Source: Pseudomonadota bacterium (GTDB lineage: Bacteria > Bdellovibrionota > UBA1018). From it: DNA of 64,000 nt. A program made the position numbers and the translations under genes. Shown here in pieces: positions 9,005 through 18,597 of this stretch. Location of the stretch: positions 124,001 through 188,000 of the forward strand of contig JAIXQO010000002.1 of the NCBI GenBank assembly GCA_027485695.1, read 5' to 3'. Each line of letters opens with the position of its first letter. The first letter of the stretch is position 1. A model generated the notes under the pieces. The model had not been told where the DNA came from. It did no database searches and saw only the letters and a list, made by a program, of their open reading frames with translations.

Positions 9005-11065
9005 ATGGAATCGGCATTTTGGGTAAATTCCCCAGCCGTTGTTGGACTGATTACTCTCGTCATCGCTGCGATCTTCTACTTTCGCGTAAAAGCTCTCCCA
9101 GAAGGTAACGAAACCATGAACCGCATCGCGGGCTACATCCGCGAGGGGGCCATGGCGTTTCTCGCTCGTCAATACAAAGCCCTCGCCATTTTCGGCGCGA
9201 TCGTTTTTGTGTTCATCGGCGTGCTCCTCGGTTGGGTTCCTGCAGGCGCATTCCTGCTCGGCGCGTTCCTTTCTCTTTTGGCCGGCTACATCGGCATGAA
9301 AGCAGCGACGTTTGCGAACGTTCGTACGACCCAAGCAGCGCGTTCCGGTAACAAGCCGAACACGCTCCTCGTCGCCCTCGACGGCGGCGCAGTCATGGGA
9401 CTTTCGGTCGCAGGTCTCGGAATGCTCGGCATGGGCGTTCTCTACGTCTACTTCAAGGATTCGGAGCTTCTCTCCAACGTTCTCCATGCATTTGCGGTCG
9501 GCGCGAGCTCCATTGCTCTGTTCGCCCGTATCGGCGGTGGTATCTACACCAAAGCTGCTGACGTCGGTTCCGACATCGCCGGCAAAGTCATCGAGAACAT
9601 TCCCGAAGATGACCCACGTAACCCAGGCGTCATCGCCGATAACGTGGGCGACAACGTCGGCGACGTCGCCGGCATGGGCGCAGACATTTATGAATCGATG
9701 GTGGCTGCGATTGTTTCGGCCATGGCCATTGCACTCACCGCTTCGGACGCTCAGCTTCCGGCACTCCTCAATGAGGGTGCATCGGGCTCGAACCGCACTG
9801 CTGGCGTGATCCTACCTTTGATCCTCTCCACGATCGGCCTCGTCGTTTCGATCATCAGCATTTTTATCACCCGCGGGCTTAAAAACATGGACCCAGCCAA
9901 GGTCCTTCGCATGACCCTGATCATCCCGCCCGTGATCCTGAGCTTGGTATCGTTCATCTTGATGCCAACGTTCGGAGTCACCCAAGGCGTGACGATCGCT
10001 CTCGCAGCCGGCGCATTCGGTGGCGCAATCATCGGTCTGGTGACCGACTATTACACCTCGATGGGCCCGGTTCAGAAAATCGCAGAAGCCTCGATCACCG
10101 GTGCCGGCACGAACCTGATCCGCGGACTCGCGGTCGGTATGGAATCGGTTGCGATTCCGATGTTCGTCGTCGCACTCGTCGCTTATATCGCTGACCACTA
10201 CCTCGGTCTGTACGGCATCGCTCTGTCTGCAGTCGGCATGCTCGGCGGCACTGCAGTTGTCATGACGGTCGACGCTTACGGCCCGATCTCGGACAACGCT
10301 GGCGGTATCTCGGAAATGTCGGGTCTCGGACCAGAGGTTCGCGCGATCACGGACGAACTCGATGCAGTCGGGAACACGACGGCAGCCATCGGCAAAGGCT
10401 TTGCGATTGGTTCGGCGACCCTCACGGTCGTCGCACTCTTCTCGGCTTTCAACATGGAAGTGAACCACGCTCGTGAAGCTGCGGGCTTGGGCGAACTCGC
10501 TCTCCTGATCACCGACTCCAAGGTCCTGATCGGCATTCTCTTGGGCTCTATCCTTCCGTTCATGGTCGGTGCATCCACTATGCTCGCCGTCGGTAAAGCC
10601 GCAGGTGCAATCGTCGAAGAAATTCGCCGTCAGTTCCGCGAAATCCCAGGCCTCATGGAGCTCAAAGCTGAGCCAGAACCGAAGAAGATCGTCGACATCG
10701 CAACCAAAGCTGCACTGTCTGAGATGATTCTCCCAGGCGTGGTCGCAGTCGTCGTTCCTCCGGTCGTCGGTTATGTTCTCGGCGCTGCTGCTCTTGCAGG
10801 TCTCCTGGCAGGATCGCTCGCCGTCGGCGCAACGATGTCCCTCTACATGGCGAACGCCGGTGGAGCTTGGGATAATGCCAAGAAGTTCATCGAAAAAGGC
10901 AAACTACCGGGCTACAAAAAGGGATCTGACGTGCACAAAGCGGCCGTCGTCGGCGATATGGTCGGCGATCCGTTCAAAGACACCTCCGGCCCAGGCGTTG
11001 CCATCCTCATCAAAGTGATGAGCGTCGTGAGCTTGCTCGTCGCTGGTTTGATCGCTACGCGCTAA
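9005..11065 (+). CDS. hppA: Membrane-bound ion-translocating pyrophosphatase
   Basis: 686 aa with about 16 hydrophobic helices. It couples hydrolysis of pyrophosphate to H+ or Na+ pumping across the inner membrane. Signature segments are [20 protein letters not shown] with [26 protein letters not shown], and at the C-terminus [10 protein letters not shown] and [14 protein letters not shown], which supply the Asp/Lys residues that bind Mg-PPi. The motif [10 protein letters not shown] (about residues 457-466) has Ala where K+-independent enzymes have Lys, so this is expected to be a K+-dependent form. GGAGG lies 5 nt before the ATG. The gene is monocistronic with a strong terminator. Confidence 0.97.
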   Translation: MESAFWVNSPAVVGLITLVIAAIFYFRVKALPEGNETMNRIAGYIREGAMAFLARQYKALAIFGAIVFVFIGVLLGWVPAGAFLLGAFLSLLAGYIGMKAATFANVRTTQAARSGNKPNTLLVALDGGAVMGLSVAGLGMLGMGVLYVYFKDSELLSNVLHAFAVGASSIALFARIGGGIYTKAADVGSDIAGKVIENIPEDDPRNPGVIADNVGDNVGDVAGMGADIYESMVAAIVSAMAIALTASDAQLPALLNEGASGSNRTAGVILPLILSTIGLVVSIISIFITRGLKNMDPAKVLRMTLIIPPVILSLVSFILMPTFGVTQGVTIALAAGAFGGAIIGLVTDYYTSMGPVQKIAEASITGAGTNLIRGLAVGMESVAIPMFVVALVAYIADHYLGLYGIALSAVGMLGGTAVVMTVDAYGPISDNAGGISEMSGLGPEVRAITDELDAVGNTTAAIGKGFAIGSATLTVVALFSAFNMEVNHAREAAGLGELALLITDSKVLIGILLGSILPFMVGASTMLAVGKAAGAIVEEIRRQFREIPGLMELKAEPEPKKIVDIATKAALSEMILPGVVAVVVPPVVGYVLGAAALAGLLAGSLAVGATMSLYMANAGGAWDNAKKFIEKGKLPGYKKGSDVHKAAVVGDMVGDPFKDTSGPGVAILIKVMSVVSLLVAGLIATR

Positions 11066-11093
11066 CGCTGAACAAAATCTCGTTTGAGTCTTG

Positions 11094-11130
11094 CGCCCGA
11101 TCCGAGTCTCTCGGATCGGGCGTTTTTTTT
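11094..11130 (+). terminator. Strong intrinsic terminator of hppA
   Basis: A perfect 13-bp stem (CGCCCGATCCGAG / CTCGGATCGGGCG) with a TCT loop is followed by eight T residues. Confidence 0.95.
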
Positions 11131-11309
11131 AGAGTGGTCCAGCTATTTGAAACGCACCAGACGTTCACGTCGTTCTCCTGTTCATCTTTTACGAAACAGG
11201 TTGGTCCCATCGGGGCGGATCATTCCTTCCATTTACCGAACGCGCGACCTAGTCTCGACGAGTCCATCCTGTGGACTCAATCATTCACGCGAATAAATTC
11301 GGAGAACCC

Positions 11310-11669
11310 ATGAAAAACTTATTTCTGATCACGTTTTTAGCTTTGAATTCCATTGGTGCTTGGGCGACTGGCTACGAATGCGTCGGCGCGGTCAACGCCA
11401 CAAAAACAACCTTCGTAATGCAAAGAGAAAACGCCACGTATGCCTACGGACAAGTAGACTTTGCGGATTACTTCATCTCGATCGACGAGAATACGACGTT
11501 GGGAGACATTGACCTGACCGTGAATTTCTTAAAACACTTTCGGCCGCAAGGTTATGACGCAAGCATCGCACTCGCGGTCGGCATCGTACCGCCTGCGCCG
11601 GGCAAATCATTCACCTATTCCATTCAAAATGATGGCAATGAAATCTCCGTCCGTTGTCGAGGTCTCTAA
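11310..11669 (+). CDS. Small exported protein of unknown function
   Basis: 119 aa from the ATG at 11310, supported by GGAG 5 nt upstream. Residues 1-19 form a signal peptide (MKNLFLITFLALNSIGAWA). Two cysteines, in YECVGA and VRCRGL near the ends of the mature part, could form one disulphide. No family is recognised. It lies between hppA and a beta-barrel gene, without shared overlap. Confidence 0.65.
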   Translation: MKNLFLITFLALNSIGAWATGYECVGAVNATKTTFVMQRENATYAYGQVDFADYFISIDENTTLGDIDLTVNFLKHFRPQGYDASIALAVGIVPPAPGKSFTYSIQNDGNEISVRCRGL

Positions 11670-11808
11670 AAAGCCCGGAGTTCTTAAACAGCAAATTCTG
11701 CGAAACTCCTCCGCTACTTTTAGCATTATTCGCGGTTATCGCTTGAAGACACGTCGAATCATTCGATATCCGAACAACTCAACCCTAGTTTAGAAAGAAA
11801 ATTTGCAA

Positions 11809-12495
11809 ATGAAACACTCCGCACTATTCGTCGGCATTTTGTTCGCGAGTTCGGCGCTCGCCGCTTCTCCGACCTCTTCTCAATCTGTTTCCAATCAATC
11901 CGGCATCGCACCACGCTCGATGGCTCCCATCCAAAGCCTGAACTTTCTTGCTGGAATCGCGAGCTCTTCTTTAAGCGGCAATTCCTCTAGCGAAGTCGAT
12001 ACCGGTCGCAAATCCGGCATGAACTTGAGCGCATCCGCCGATATTGAGACATCGGTGCCTGGTTTCATCTTCGAGCCAGGGATCGCCTATCGCCAACAAG
12101 GCGCTAAATATTCGGTTGCCGGATTCGACGCAAACGTCTCAGCCGACATCGACTACCTTGCATTCCCAGTTGCTGCGAAGTTCGTTTTCCCGACTCAAGA
12201 TGCATTTTCGTTCTTCGCCAAAGGTGGCCTTGCACCCGCATTCGCCGTCTCTAAGAGCGCCACTTTGAATGTCGCAGGATCATCGGAAACGCAGTCGATC
12301 TCAGACGGCACGAACACTTTTGATATCGCAATCCTAGTAGGCGCGGGCGCCAAATACACCATTTCGCCAGAACTCGACCTCATGGTCGAAGCCGGCTACT
12401 GGAAAGGCTTGCTCGACGTCGCAACTGACAACGATGGCGCGTCGGTCACCAATAACTCGTTCGGCGTTTCCGCTGGCGTGGCGGTGAAACTGTAG
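11809..12495 (+). CDS. Outer-membrane beta-barrel protein (OmpA-like barrel)
   Basis: 228 aa. It has a signal peptide (MKHSALFVGILFASSALAA) and a Ser/Gly-rich stretch. Alternating polar/hydrophobic strands then follow: FIFEPGIAYRQQGAKYSV, IDYLAFPVAAKFVFP, FSFFAKGGLAPAFAVS, FDIAILVGAGAKYTI, LDLMVEAGYWKGLLD. The chain ends FGVSAGVAVKL, a typical barrel end. This matches the eight-strand OMP_b-brl type. Function is not inferable. An in-frame TTG 6 nt upstream is less likely than the ATG. Confidence 0.8.
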   Translation: MKHSALFVGILFASSALAASPTSSQSVSNQSGIAPRSMAPIQSLNFLAGIASSSLSGNSSSEVDTGRKSGMNLSASADIETSVPGFIFEPGIAYRQQGAKYSVAGFDANVSADIDYLAFPVAAKFVFPTQDAFSFFAKGGLAPAFAVSKSATLNVAGSSETQSISDGTNTFDIAILVGAGAKYTISPELDLMVEAGYWKGLLDVATDNDGASVTNNSFGVSAGVAVKL

Positions 12496-12520
12496 TCGAT
12501 TTCTCGATTTCAAAAAATGA

Positions 12521-12557
12521 AAAGCGGAGCACCCAATTCGGATGCTCCGCTTTTTTT
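12521..12557. terminator. Bidirectional intrinsic terminator
   Basis: AAAGCGGAGCA and TGCTCCGCTTT form an 11-bp stem with an 11-nt loop. T-runs follow on both strands, so it serves the barrel gene and the convergent gene ending at 12607. Confidence 0.92.
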
Positions 12558-12606
12558 ATTTTAAGACGGTGGATTTTAAGTGTGGCCGACCGCCTGCATA
12601 ATCAGA

Positions 12607-13263
12607 CTAATAGTTATTGGCTCGATAATTAAAACCTTCAAAACCAAGAACCTCGCCAGAACTCAAGTCAATCACAATGAAATCAAGGTTCCAGTTGTCG
12701 TGATAGTAATCCGCTCCCTCGTGCCAGCTGTTGTCCAAGAGGTAGTCCGTCAGGAACAAGGGTTTTTGAATTCGGTCAATGGTTCGCGCAAACGCGTTGA
12801 ACTCGTTTGCATACTGGGTACCAAAGCGTTTTTGAATTTGAGACAAAAAGTCTTTTTTGCTCAACGGATCACGGGTGACTCGATCAAAAGCGTACGCCCA
12901 AGGCAATTCCCGAGCGCCTACTTGACTGGAACTTTTCTTCAACTCATTCAAGTCTGCGATGATAGCAGCGGTTGGGGTTTGTGTGAGCGGCTGGCAAAAA
13001 CGTAAATATGCGATGAGCGAACCGCTGGTCTTCTTTTCGAATTTTAGTTCTTCGCGTTTGGTAGTTCCAGTTTTAGTGCGCTCAGGAACCGAGCGGACTT
13101 GATCGATGAGGAGTTTAAACAGCGGCGATGCCTGGTAGGGCATTTTGAGCGCGATGCCTGTATGGCTGGTTTTTTGAGAAATGAACTCAATACCCTCGCA
13201 CGCGCTCGACTGCCCGACCCAGAGTGCAAAAAGTGAAAATGAAGCTAAAAGTTTAAAATTCAT
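12607..13263 (-). CDS. Exported protein of unknown function
   Basis: 218 aa with a signal peptide (MNFKLLASFSLFALWVGQSSA) followed at once by CEGIEF. The site is not a clear lipobox. GGGAG lies 9 nt before the ATG. The middle part (ELKFEKKTSGSLIAYLRFCQP) is helical and charged. The C-terminal part is aromatic (HEGADYYHDNWNLDFIVID). No domain is recognised. Confidence 0.68.
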   Translation of the reverse strand: MNFKLLASFSLFALWVGQSSACEGIEFISQKTSHTGIALKMPYQASPLFKLLIDQVRSVPERTKTGTTKREELKFEKKTSGSLIAYLRFCQPLTQTPTAAIIADLNELKKSSSQVGARELPWAYAFDRVTRDPLSKKDFLSQIQKRFGTQYANEFNAFARTIDRIQKPLFLTDYLLDNSWHEGADYYHDNWNLDFIVIDLSSGEVLGFEGFNYRANNY

Positions 13264-13471
13264 GACTAATATCTCCCAAGATGAATGTGTTCCCGAGTGT
13301 TTCTACGCATTTCTTCCTAGGTCTATGATCCAGACTAGACTCCTGTCGCTTCTAAGTGATTCAAATCGAGTAGAAGGCTTATTTTTATAAACGTTATTTA
13401 ATTTATAATCAGATCGCAATTGATGTGAGCTTGACTCGCCTTTTCACTCTGGGATCGTTAAAATATTCATC

Positions 13472-13906
13472 ATGACCCTTCGTGAACGCATTGAACTTTG
13501 CAAAAACGGCCAGTATCCAGCTCTCATCGGACGCCTCGCATCCGGCTGGCTAGTGCTCGGAGATACCCAACCGCTCCGAGGTTACTGCATGCTGATCGCG
13601 GATCCAGTGGCCGGGAGTTTGAATGACCTCGATGAAGCAGCTCGCATCGCTTATTCGCTCGACATGATTCGAGTGGGCGACGCGATGAAGTCGGCACTCG
13701 GTGCGTATCGTATTAACTATGAAACCTGGTGCAACGCGGATCCGGTGCTCCACACGCATATTTCGCCCAGGTACCTCAGCGAGCCAGAGAGCTTGCGCGT
13801 ACAGACGCCGAGACAAGCTTATGATTGGAGTGGCGCTCGGAAGTTTGATCCAGAGATGGATCGCGAGACCCTAGAAAAATTACGAGCAGCTCTATTTTCG
13901 GAGTGA
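13472..13906 (+). CDS. HIT-like (histidine triad superfamily) protein
   Basis: 144 aa. The segment VLHTHISPRY places histidines as in the HxHxH-type active site of HIT nucleotide hydrolases/transferases, though the last position of the triad is not His. The upstream segment MLIADPVAGSLNDLDEAA matches the usual strand-helix before it. It is therefore a divergent HIT-family member that may bind or hydrolyse nucleotides. No good Shine-Dalgarno sequence is visible. It stands alone in a gap of moderate size and ends convergent to the 471-aa orphan. Confidence 0.65.
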   Translation: MTLRERIELCKNGQYPALIGRLASGWLVLGDTQPLRGYCMLIADPVAGSLNDLDEAARIAYSLDMIRVGDAMKSALGAYRINYETWCNADPVLHTHISPRYLSEPESLRVQTPRQAYDWSGARKFDPEMDRETLEKLRAALFSE

Positions 13907-13948
13907 TTTATTTGGAATGATTGATCGAAATGTTGGCGCTGAAATCAC

Positions 13949-15364
13949 TCAATCCAAAAACGCGTCATTGACCACCACGCTCGGTGTAGGAACGACTGCC
14001 TGCACGAAGTTGAGCGCACGATTCGACCACTCTGCTTCGAACTGACGGCGCGGAACCGACACGAGGCTACGAAACAAACCGCATTTCAAGTTGCGCTCGA
14101 CACGCGTGGGGAGAAACGAACTCAGCGCATCCATTCCGCCCGGAAATGCTTCGATCATCCCGGCGACTGCGCGGGGATACGCATAAGTCAGGTTCTTGCC
14201 GTCGACGCCTTTGATCTTGTCCCACTCGAGATACAATGTATCGAGGATCTCAGCCAAATCAGAAGGTTTCATCGACGAATGGGTGGCAAGCTTGCGACCC
14301 CAGTCATCGAAAAACGGGGCAACGGGAACCATGAACTCCTCGGAACGCCTGAGCGATCGCGGCCCACGAAGTGCCAGATGACGGTGATTCTCCGGCGCAG
14401 TAAAAAGTCGGTTGAGCTTGGCAATCTCTACGAACAGACCTTGAAAACGCTTTGCAGCGGCCGAACCCTCGCGGGTCAGGCCTGCCACTTGAGCCTGAAT
14501 GGTCTCATCACTGCCCAATTTCCAGGCATCGAGCGCGCGGTCGAGTTCACTCAAGTTCAACGCGATCAAATGCGCCGCCTCCAAGAGGGATTTACCTTCA
14601 CAGCGTTTCTTGAGTCCCAAGAAAACCTTGGCTTCGCGTGCGATCTCAAATTGAATCTTATCTAAAACGCGAATGGCTACCGAAGGGTTTGCCTCCCGAT
14701 TCGAAGCATAGGCCGCAACCGCGACACCGAACCACTCGCCCGCATGGGCAGAAATTCCGGCCTCGACCGCTCGGCTTGTGAGATTCCGACAATCCCAGTC
14801 ATAGGCGCGCAGGACGAGCTCAGCCATCTCAGCTAGGAGCCAAGTGGGCAGATTTCCTTCGCCCCAAAGTCTCAAGCGAATCTGATGATCCAGCTCCGCT
14901 GGAACATGACTCCCGACGGTCGCCGCCTGGGCCGCCAGGCAGAGCTCGAAATACTCCATCGGTGAAAGCACCGTTTCCGGACGGTACTCACGGAAAATGG
15001 GGGCTAAAAATGGGCAAAGCTCCAACCAGGTGTCCTGCTTCTCAAAGAGGAACGGCGTCGTCACACGAACCTGAGATTGAATGGCTTCCGGGCGGATCGT
15101 ACGAGCCGAGAATTCGAACGGCAAACCTTCAAATGGGCCCACCATGCGGAGATTGCGAGCTTCGGTTTCGGCGGCGGTTTCCAGTGAATTCAAGTGATCG
15201 GTTCTCCAGCGATTCGAATGCGAACAATGAAGTAAAATCATATCGCATGATCGTTCGCCGTCGACAAGCAGTTTCACCCCGATTCTCTGGACTTTCGCGA
15301 GCTTAAAATCTAAAGTTGGATCCAAAGTAAACCACCGTTCACCCCTATCCCCAGAGGATCTCAT
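13949..15364 (-). CDS. Large orphan protein of unknown function, divergent from acnA
   Basis: 471 aa if started at the ATG at 15364. This ATG overlaps the acnA start codon on the other strand by 2 nt, so the true start may lie further in, for example at the GTG or ATG codons near 15277 or 15241. No signal peptide is seen. The chain is soluble and alpha-helical, rich in Leu/Ala/Glu (for example LLEAAHLIALNLSELDRALDAW). No catalytic motif or family is recognised. An upstream frame extension reaches 15436 inside acnA and is unlikely. Confidence 0.6.
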   Translation of the reverse strand: MRSSGDRGERWFTLDPTLDFKLAKVQRIGVKLLVDGERSCDMILLHCSHSNRWRTDHLNSLETAAETEARNLRMVGPFEGLPFEFSARTIRPEAIQSQVRVTTPFLFEKQDTWLELCPFLAPIFREYRPETVLSPMEYFELCLAAQAATVGSHVPAELDHQIRLRLWGEGNLPTWLLAEMAELVLRAYDWDCRNLTSRAVEAGISAHAGEWFGVAVAAYASNREANPSVAIRVLDKIQFEIAREAKVFLGLKKRCEGKSLLEAAHLIALNLSELDRALDAWKLGSDETIQAQVAGLTREGSAAAKRFQGLFVEIAKLNRLFTAPENHRHLALRGPRSLRRSEEFMVPVAPFFDDWGRKLATHSSMKPSDLAEILDTLYLEWDKIKGVDGKNLTYAYPRAVAGMIEAFPGGMDALSSFLPTRVERNLKCGLFRSLVSVPRRQFEAEWSNRALNFVQAVVPTPSVVVNDAFLD

Positions 15365-18083
15365 GGCAAGTGCGCAAAACACCAAAAAGTCCCTCGACTC
15401 TTTCAAAACCGAATCGACTTTCGAAGTCGGTGGCAAGAAATACCGCTACTACTCGGTAAATAAGTTCGCGGCGGCGTCGGGTCTTCCGATCGCCTCCCTC
15501 CCGTTCTCCCTTAAAATCTTGCTCGAAAACCTTCTGCGCAACGAAGACAACCTCTCGGTTAAAAAAACCGATGTCGAAAAGATCGCCAAATGGGACGCGA
15601 AATCCGAACCGACCGAAGAAATTCAGTTCATGCCGGCTCGCGTGGTCCTTCAGGATTTCACCGGTGTCCCATGCGTCGCCGATCTGGCCGCCATGAGAAC
15701 GGCGATCACGAACTTGGGCGGTAACGCCGAACAGATCAACCCACTCCAACCTGTGGACCTCGTCATCGACCACTCGGTCATGGTGGATCACTTCGGCCGC
15801 AAAGACGCCGAGGAATTGAACGCTAAACTCGAGTACGAACGGAACGGCGAGCGCTACCAGTTCCTTCGCTGGGGACAGAACGCATTCCAAAATTTCCGCG
15901 TCGTCCCACCAGATACCGGCATCATTCACCAAGTGAACGTCGAGTACCTTTCGCATGTCGCTATGGTAAACGGCGATCTGGTCTATCCGGACACCATGGT
16001 CGGCACAGACTCACACACCACGATGATCAACGGCCTCGGATGTTTAGGTTGGGGCGTGGGCGGAATCGAAGCCGAAGCAGCCATGCTTGGCCAACCCTGC
16101 TCGATGCTCATCCCACAGGTCGTGGGTTTCAAACTCAAAGGCAAAACCAATGACGGCGTCACGGCGACGGACTTGGTCCTGACCGTCACCCAGATGCTTC
16201 GTAAAAAAGGCGTCGTCGGCAAGTTTGTCGAGTTCTTCGGTCCAGGCCTATCGAGCTTGACCCTTGCAGACCGCGCGACGATTGCGAATATGGCGCCAGA
16301 ATACGGCGCAACGGTCGGCCTATTCCCGGTCGACGAAAAAACAGTCGAATACTTGGCCCTCACGAACCGCGCCGTTCAAGGCGAACTCGTCAAAGCCTAC
16401 TACCAAGCTCAAGGCCTCTGGTACGATGCGAACCAGCCAGACAGCAACTACTCCGACACGCTCGAACTCGATCTCTCGACGGTCGAGCCATCGCTTGCGG
16501 GCCCGGCTCGTCCGCAAGACCGCATCAATCTCGGCAACGTGCCTCAGACTTTTTCGAAGTACTCGCTCGAACTGGCCAAGGGAGACCTCACCAAGGTCAA
16601 CAAATCCATGGAAGTCCCAGGCGACGCAGTAAATAAAGGCTACTCAGTCAAAGACGGCGCCGTGGTCATCGCCGCAATTACGTCCTGCACGAATACTTCG
16701 AACCCAAGCGTTCTGATCTCTGCCGGTCTGGTCGCTAAAAACGCAGTGGCAAGAGGCCTCAAGGTTCAACCTTGGGTGAAAACATCCCTTGCTCCCGGCT
16801 CCAAGGTCGTCACTGACTACCTTCAGGAATCCGGACTGCTTGCCGACCTCGAGAAACTCAATTTCCATGTCGTCGGTTACGGCTGCACGACGTGTATCGG
16901 TAACAGCGGACCACTCCCAGAAGGCGTATCCAAGGCCGTTGCCGATGGCGACCTCACGGTTGCTTCGGTTCTCTCTGGAAATCGTAACTTCGAAGGACGC
17001 GTGAACCCACAGGTCAAAGCAAACTTCCTCGCTTCGCCTCCTCTTTGCGTTGCTTACGCGATCGCAGGTACCGTGAACTTGGATCTGACCAAGGACCCTC
17101 TCGGCACCGGATCCGATGGCAAGCCCGTTTATCTAAAAGACATCTGGCCAACGGACGCACAAATTGCGGAAATCGCCAAAAAACACGTGACACAGGCGCA
17201 GTTCAAGAAATCCTACGCCGACGTGTTCACGGGCACGACCGCTTGGTCGAGCCTTCAGGTTCCAACGGGCAACCGCTATGCATTCCAAAATGATTCGACT
17301 TACATCAAAGAACCACCGTTTTTTGATGGAATGTCGATGACTCCGGCACCGATCAAGGACATCCACGCCGCTCGCGTGCTCTGCTTGCTCGGTGACTCGA
17401 TCACGACCGACCACATCAGCCCAGCAGGTTCATTCAATGCAAAATCTCCGGCCGGTCAGTATTTGTCCTCGCTCGGCGTCGCACCAGTAGATTTCAACTC
17501 GTACGGATCGCGCCGCGGAAACCACGAAGTCATGGTTCGTGGAACGTTCGCGAACGTGCGCTTGAAAAACCTACTCGTTCCCGGCGTCGAAGGTGGCGTA
17601 ACCCGCTACCATCCAGACGGAACGACCCAGTCGATCTACGACGCTTCGATGAAATATCAAGCAAGCGGAACCCCGCTCGTCGTCATCGCTGGCAAAGAGT
17701 ACGGCACGGGATCGTCGCGTGACTGGGCTGCCAAAGGGCCAAAACTCCTCGGCATCTCGGTCGTCATCGCCGAGAGTTTCGAGCGCATTCACCGTTCGAA
17801 CTTGATCGGAATGGGCATTCTCCCGCTCCAATTCATGCCCGGCGAAAGCGCGAAGACCCTTTCACTCAACGGCGAGGAAGCGTTCGACTTCGTCGGACTC
17901 ACGAATCTCGCTTGCGGCCAAGTACTCAAAGTCAAAGCGACCTGCAAAGACAGCCCGAACTGCACCGTCGAAGAAAAAACCTTCGAAGTCAAAGTCCGGA
18001 TCGATACGCCGAACGAGCTCGAGTACTACAAGCACGGCGGAATCTTGCTCTACGTGCTTCGTAACCAAGCCGCTAAAAACTAA
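15363..18083 (+). CDS. acnA: Aconitate hydratase A
   Basis: 906 aa, the normal AcnA length. It interconverts citrate and isocitrate in the TCA cycle using a 4Fe-4S cluster. Cluster cysteines are Cys442 in SCTNTSNPS and Cys508/Cys511 in GCTTCIGNSGPLP. Other signatures are VGTDSHTTMINGLG in the N-terminal half and YGTGSSRDWAAKG in the C-terminal swivel domain, which binds substrate. AGAGG lies 5 nt before the ATG. The start region overlaps the divergent orphan gene, so the promoter must lie within that gene's 5' end. Confidence 0.98.
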   Translation: MASAQNTKKSLDSFKTESTFEVGGKKYRYYSVNKFAAASGLPIASLPFSLKILLENLLRNEDNLSVKKTDVEKIAKWDAKSEPTEEIQFMPARVVLQDFTGVPCVADLAAMRTAITNLGGNAEQINPLQPVDLVIDHSVMVDHFGRKDAEELNAKLEYERNGERYQFLRWGQNAFQNFRVVPPDTGIIHQVNVEYLSHVAMVNGDLVYPDTMVGTDSHTTMINGLGCLGWGVGGIEAEAAMLGQPCSMLIPQVVGFKLKGKTNDGVTATDLVLTVTQMLRKKGVVGKFVEFFGPGLSSLTLADRATIANMAPEYGATVGLFPVDEKTVEYLALTNRAVQGELVKAYYQAQGLWYDANQPDSNYSDTLELDLSTVEPSLAGPARPQDRINLGNVPQTFSKYSLELAKGDLTKVNKSMEVPGDAVNKGYSVKDGAVVIAAITSCTNTSNPSVLISAGLVAKNAVARGLKVQPWVKTSLAPGSKVVTDYLQESGLLADLEKLNFHVVGYGCTTCIGNSGPLPEGVSKAVADGDLTVASVLSGNRNFEGRVNPQVKANFLASPPLCVAYAIAGTVNLDLTKDPLGTGSDGKPVYLKDIWPTDAQIAEIAKKHVTQAQFKKSYADVFTGTTAWSSLQVPTGNRYAFQNDSTYIKEPPFFDGMSMTPAPIKDIHAARVLCLLGDSITTDHISPAGSFNAKSPAGQYLSSLGVAPVDFNSYGSRRGNHEVMVRGTFANVRLKNLLVPGVEGGVTRYHPDGTTQSIYDASMKYQASGTPLVVIAGKEYGTGSSRDWAAKGPKLLGISVVIAESFERIHRSNLIGMGILPLQFMPGESAKTLSLNGEEAFDFVGLTNLACGQVLKVKATCKDSPNCTVEEKTFEVKVRIDTPNELEYYKHGGILLYVLRNQAAKN

Positions 18084-18097
18084 GATGAACTTTGTGT

Positions 18098-18126
18098 GGC
18101 TCCGAGATCCGCTCGATCTCGGAGCC
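18098..18126 (+). terminator. Perfect 11-bp hairpin after acnA
   Basis: GGCTCCGAGAT and ATCTCGGAGCC flank a 7-nt loop, 15 bp past the acnA stop. The T-run is missing (ATGCGATTTC follows), so it may be a weak or Rho-assisted terminator or an mRNA-stabilising stem. Confidence 0.6.
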
Positions 18127-18157
18127 ATGCGATTTCACTCCCCTAGGATGAACTCAA

Positions 18158-18511
18158 ATGCCTAAAACCACGCCCAAACGTCAAAAATCAAACAGTGACA
18201 CGCCCAGCAAACCGGCTAGAATGGGTGGTATGGAAAAAGAACGCAAACTCGAGCTGATTCAGCGCTCGCTTGGCATTCGGCACAAACTCAAAGTGCACGA
18301 TAGCATGAAGCAACCTGACACCCACGAAGAGATCGCGGTCATGATGCTCGCTAAGTGGGAGCTGGAAGACGAGCTTCACGCGATCGAACAACTCCTTGCG
18401 GAATTGCGCCATGGCAACGTCGATGCAAAAAAACACGCGATCATCGACGACGAGATCCCGCTCGTGAAGAAGAAATTCAAAACCGTGGACAAGGCTGACG
18501 GCGGCAAATAG
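18158..18511 (+). CDS. Small charged helical protein of unknown function
   Basis: 117 aa. The N-terminal 22 residues are basic and disordered (MPKTTPKRQKSNSDTPSKPA). A helical, heptad-like core follows (MEKERKLELIQRSLGIRHKL, then AKWELEDELHAIEQLLAEL), and the C-terminus is basic. AGGA lies about 9 nt before the ATG. It follows acnA closely. No family is recognised. Confidence 0.6.
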   Translation: MPKTTPKRQKSNSDTPSKPARMGGMEKERKLELIQRSLGIRHKLKVHDSMKQPDTHEEIAVMMLAKWELEDELHAIEQLLAELRHGNVDAKKHAIIDDEIPLVKKKFKTVDKADGGK

Positions 18512-18597
18512 CCCCTTTTCTCACATTCCTGGATTTGGAATTTTTGATCCTCATTGGGTTTCGCTCACGTAGGACTAGCCGCCTCCGCTAAGATCAC

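Noticed and set aside
9812-10468. 218-aa open frame antisense to hppA
   Set aside because: It is fully inside a clear hppA gene, and its Asp/Arg/His-rich composition is a reverse-frame artefact.
15345-15956. 203-aa open frame antisense to the start of acnA
   Set aside because: The acnA frame is certain. The antisense frame has no motif or ribosome-binding site.
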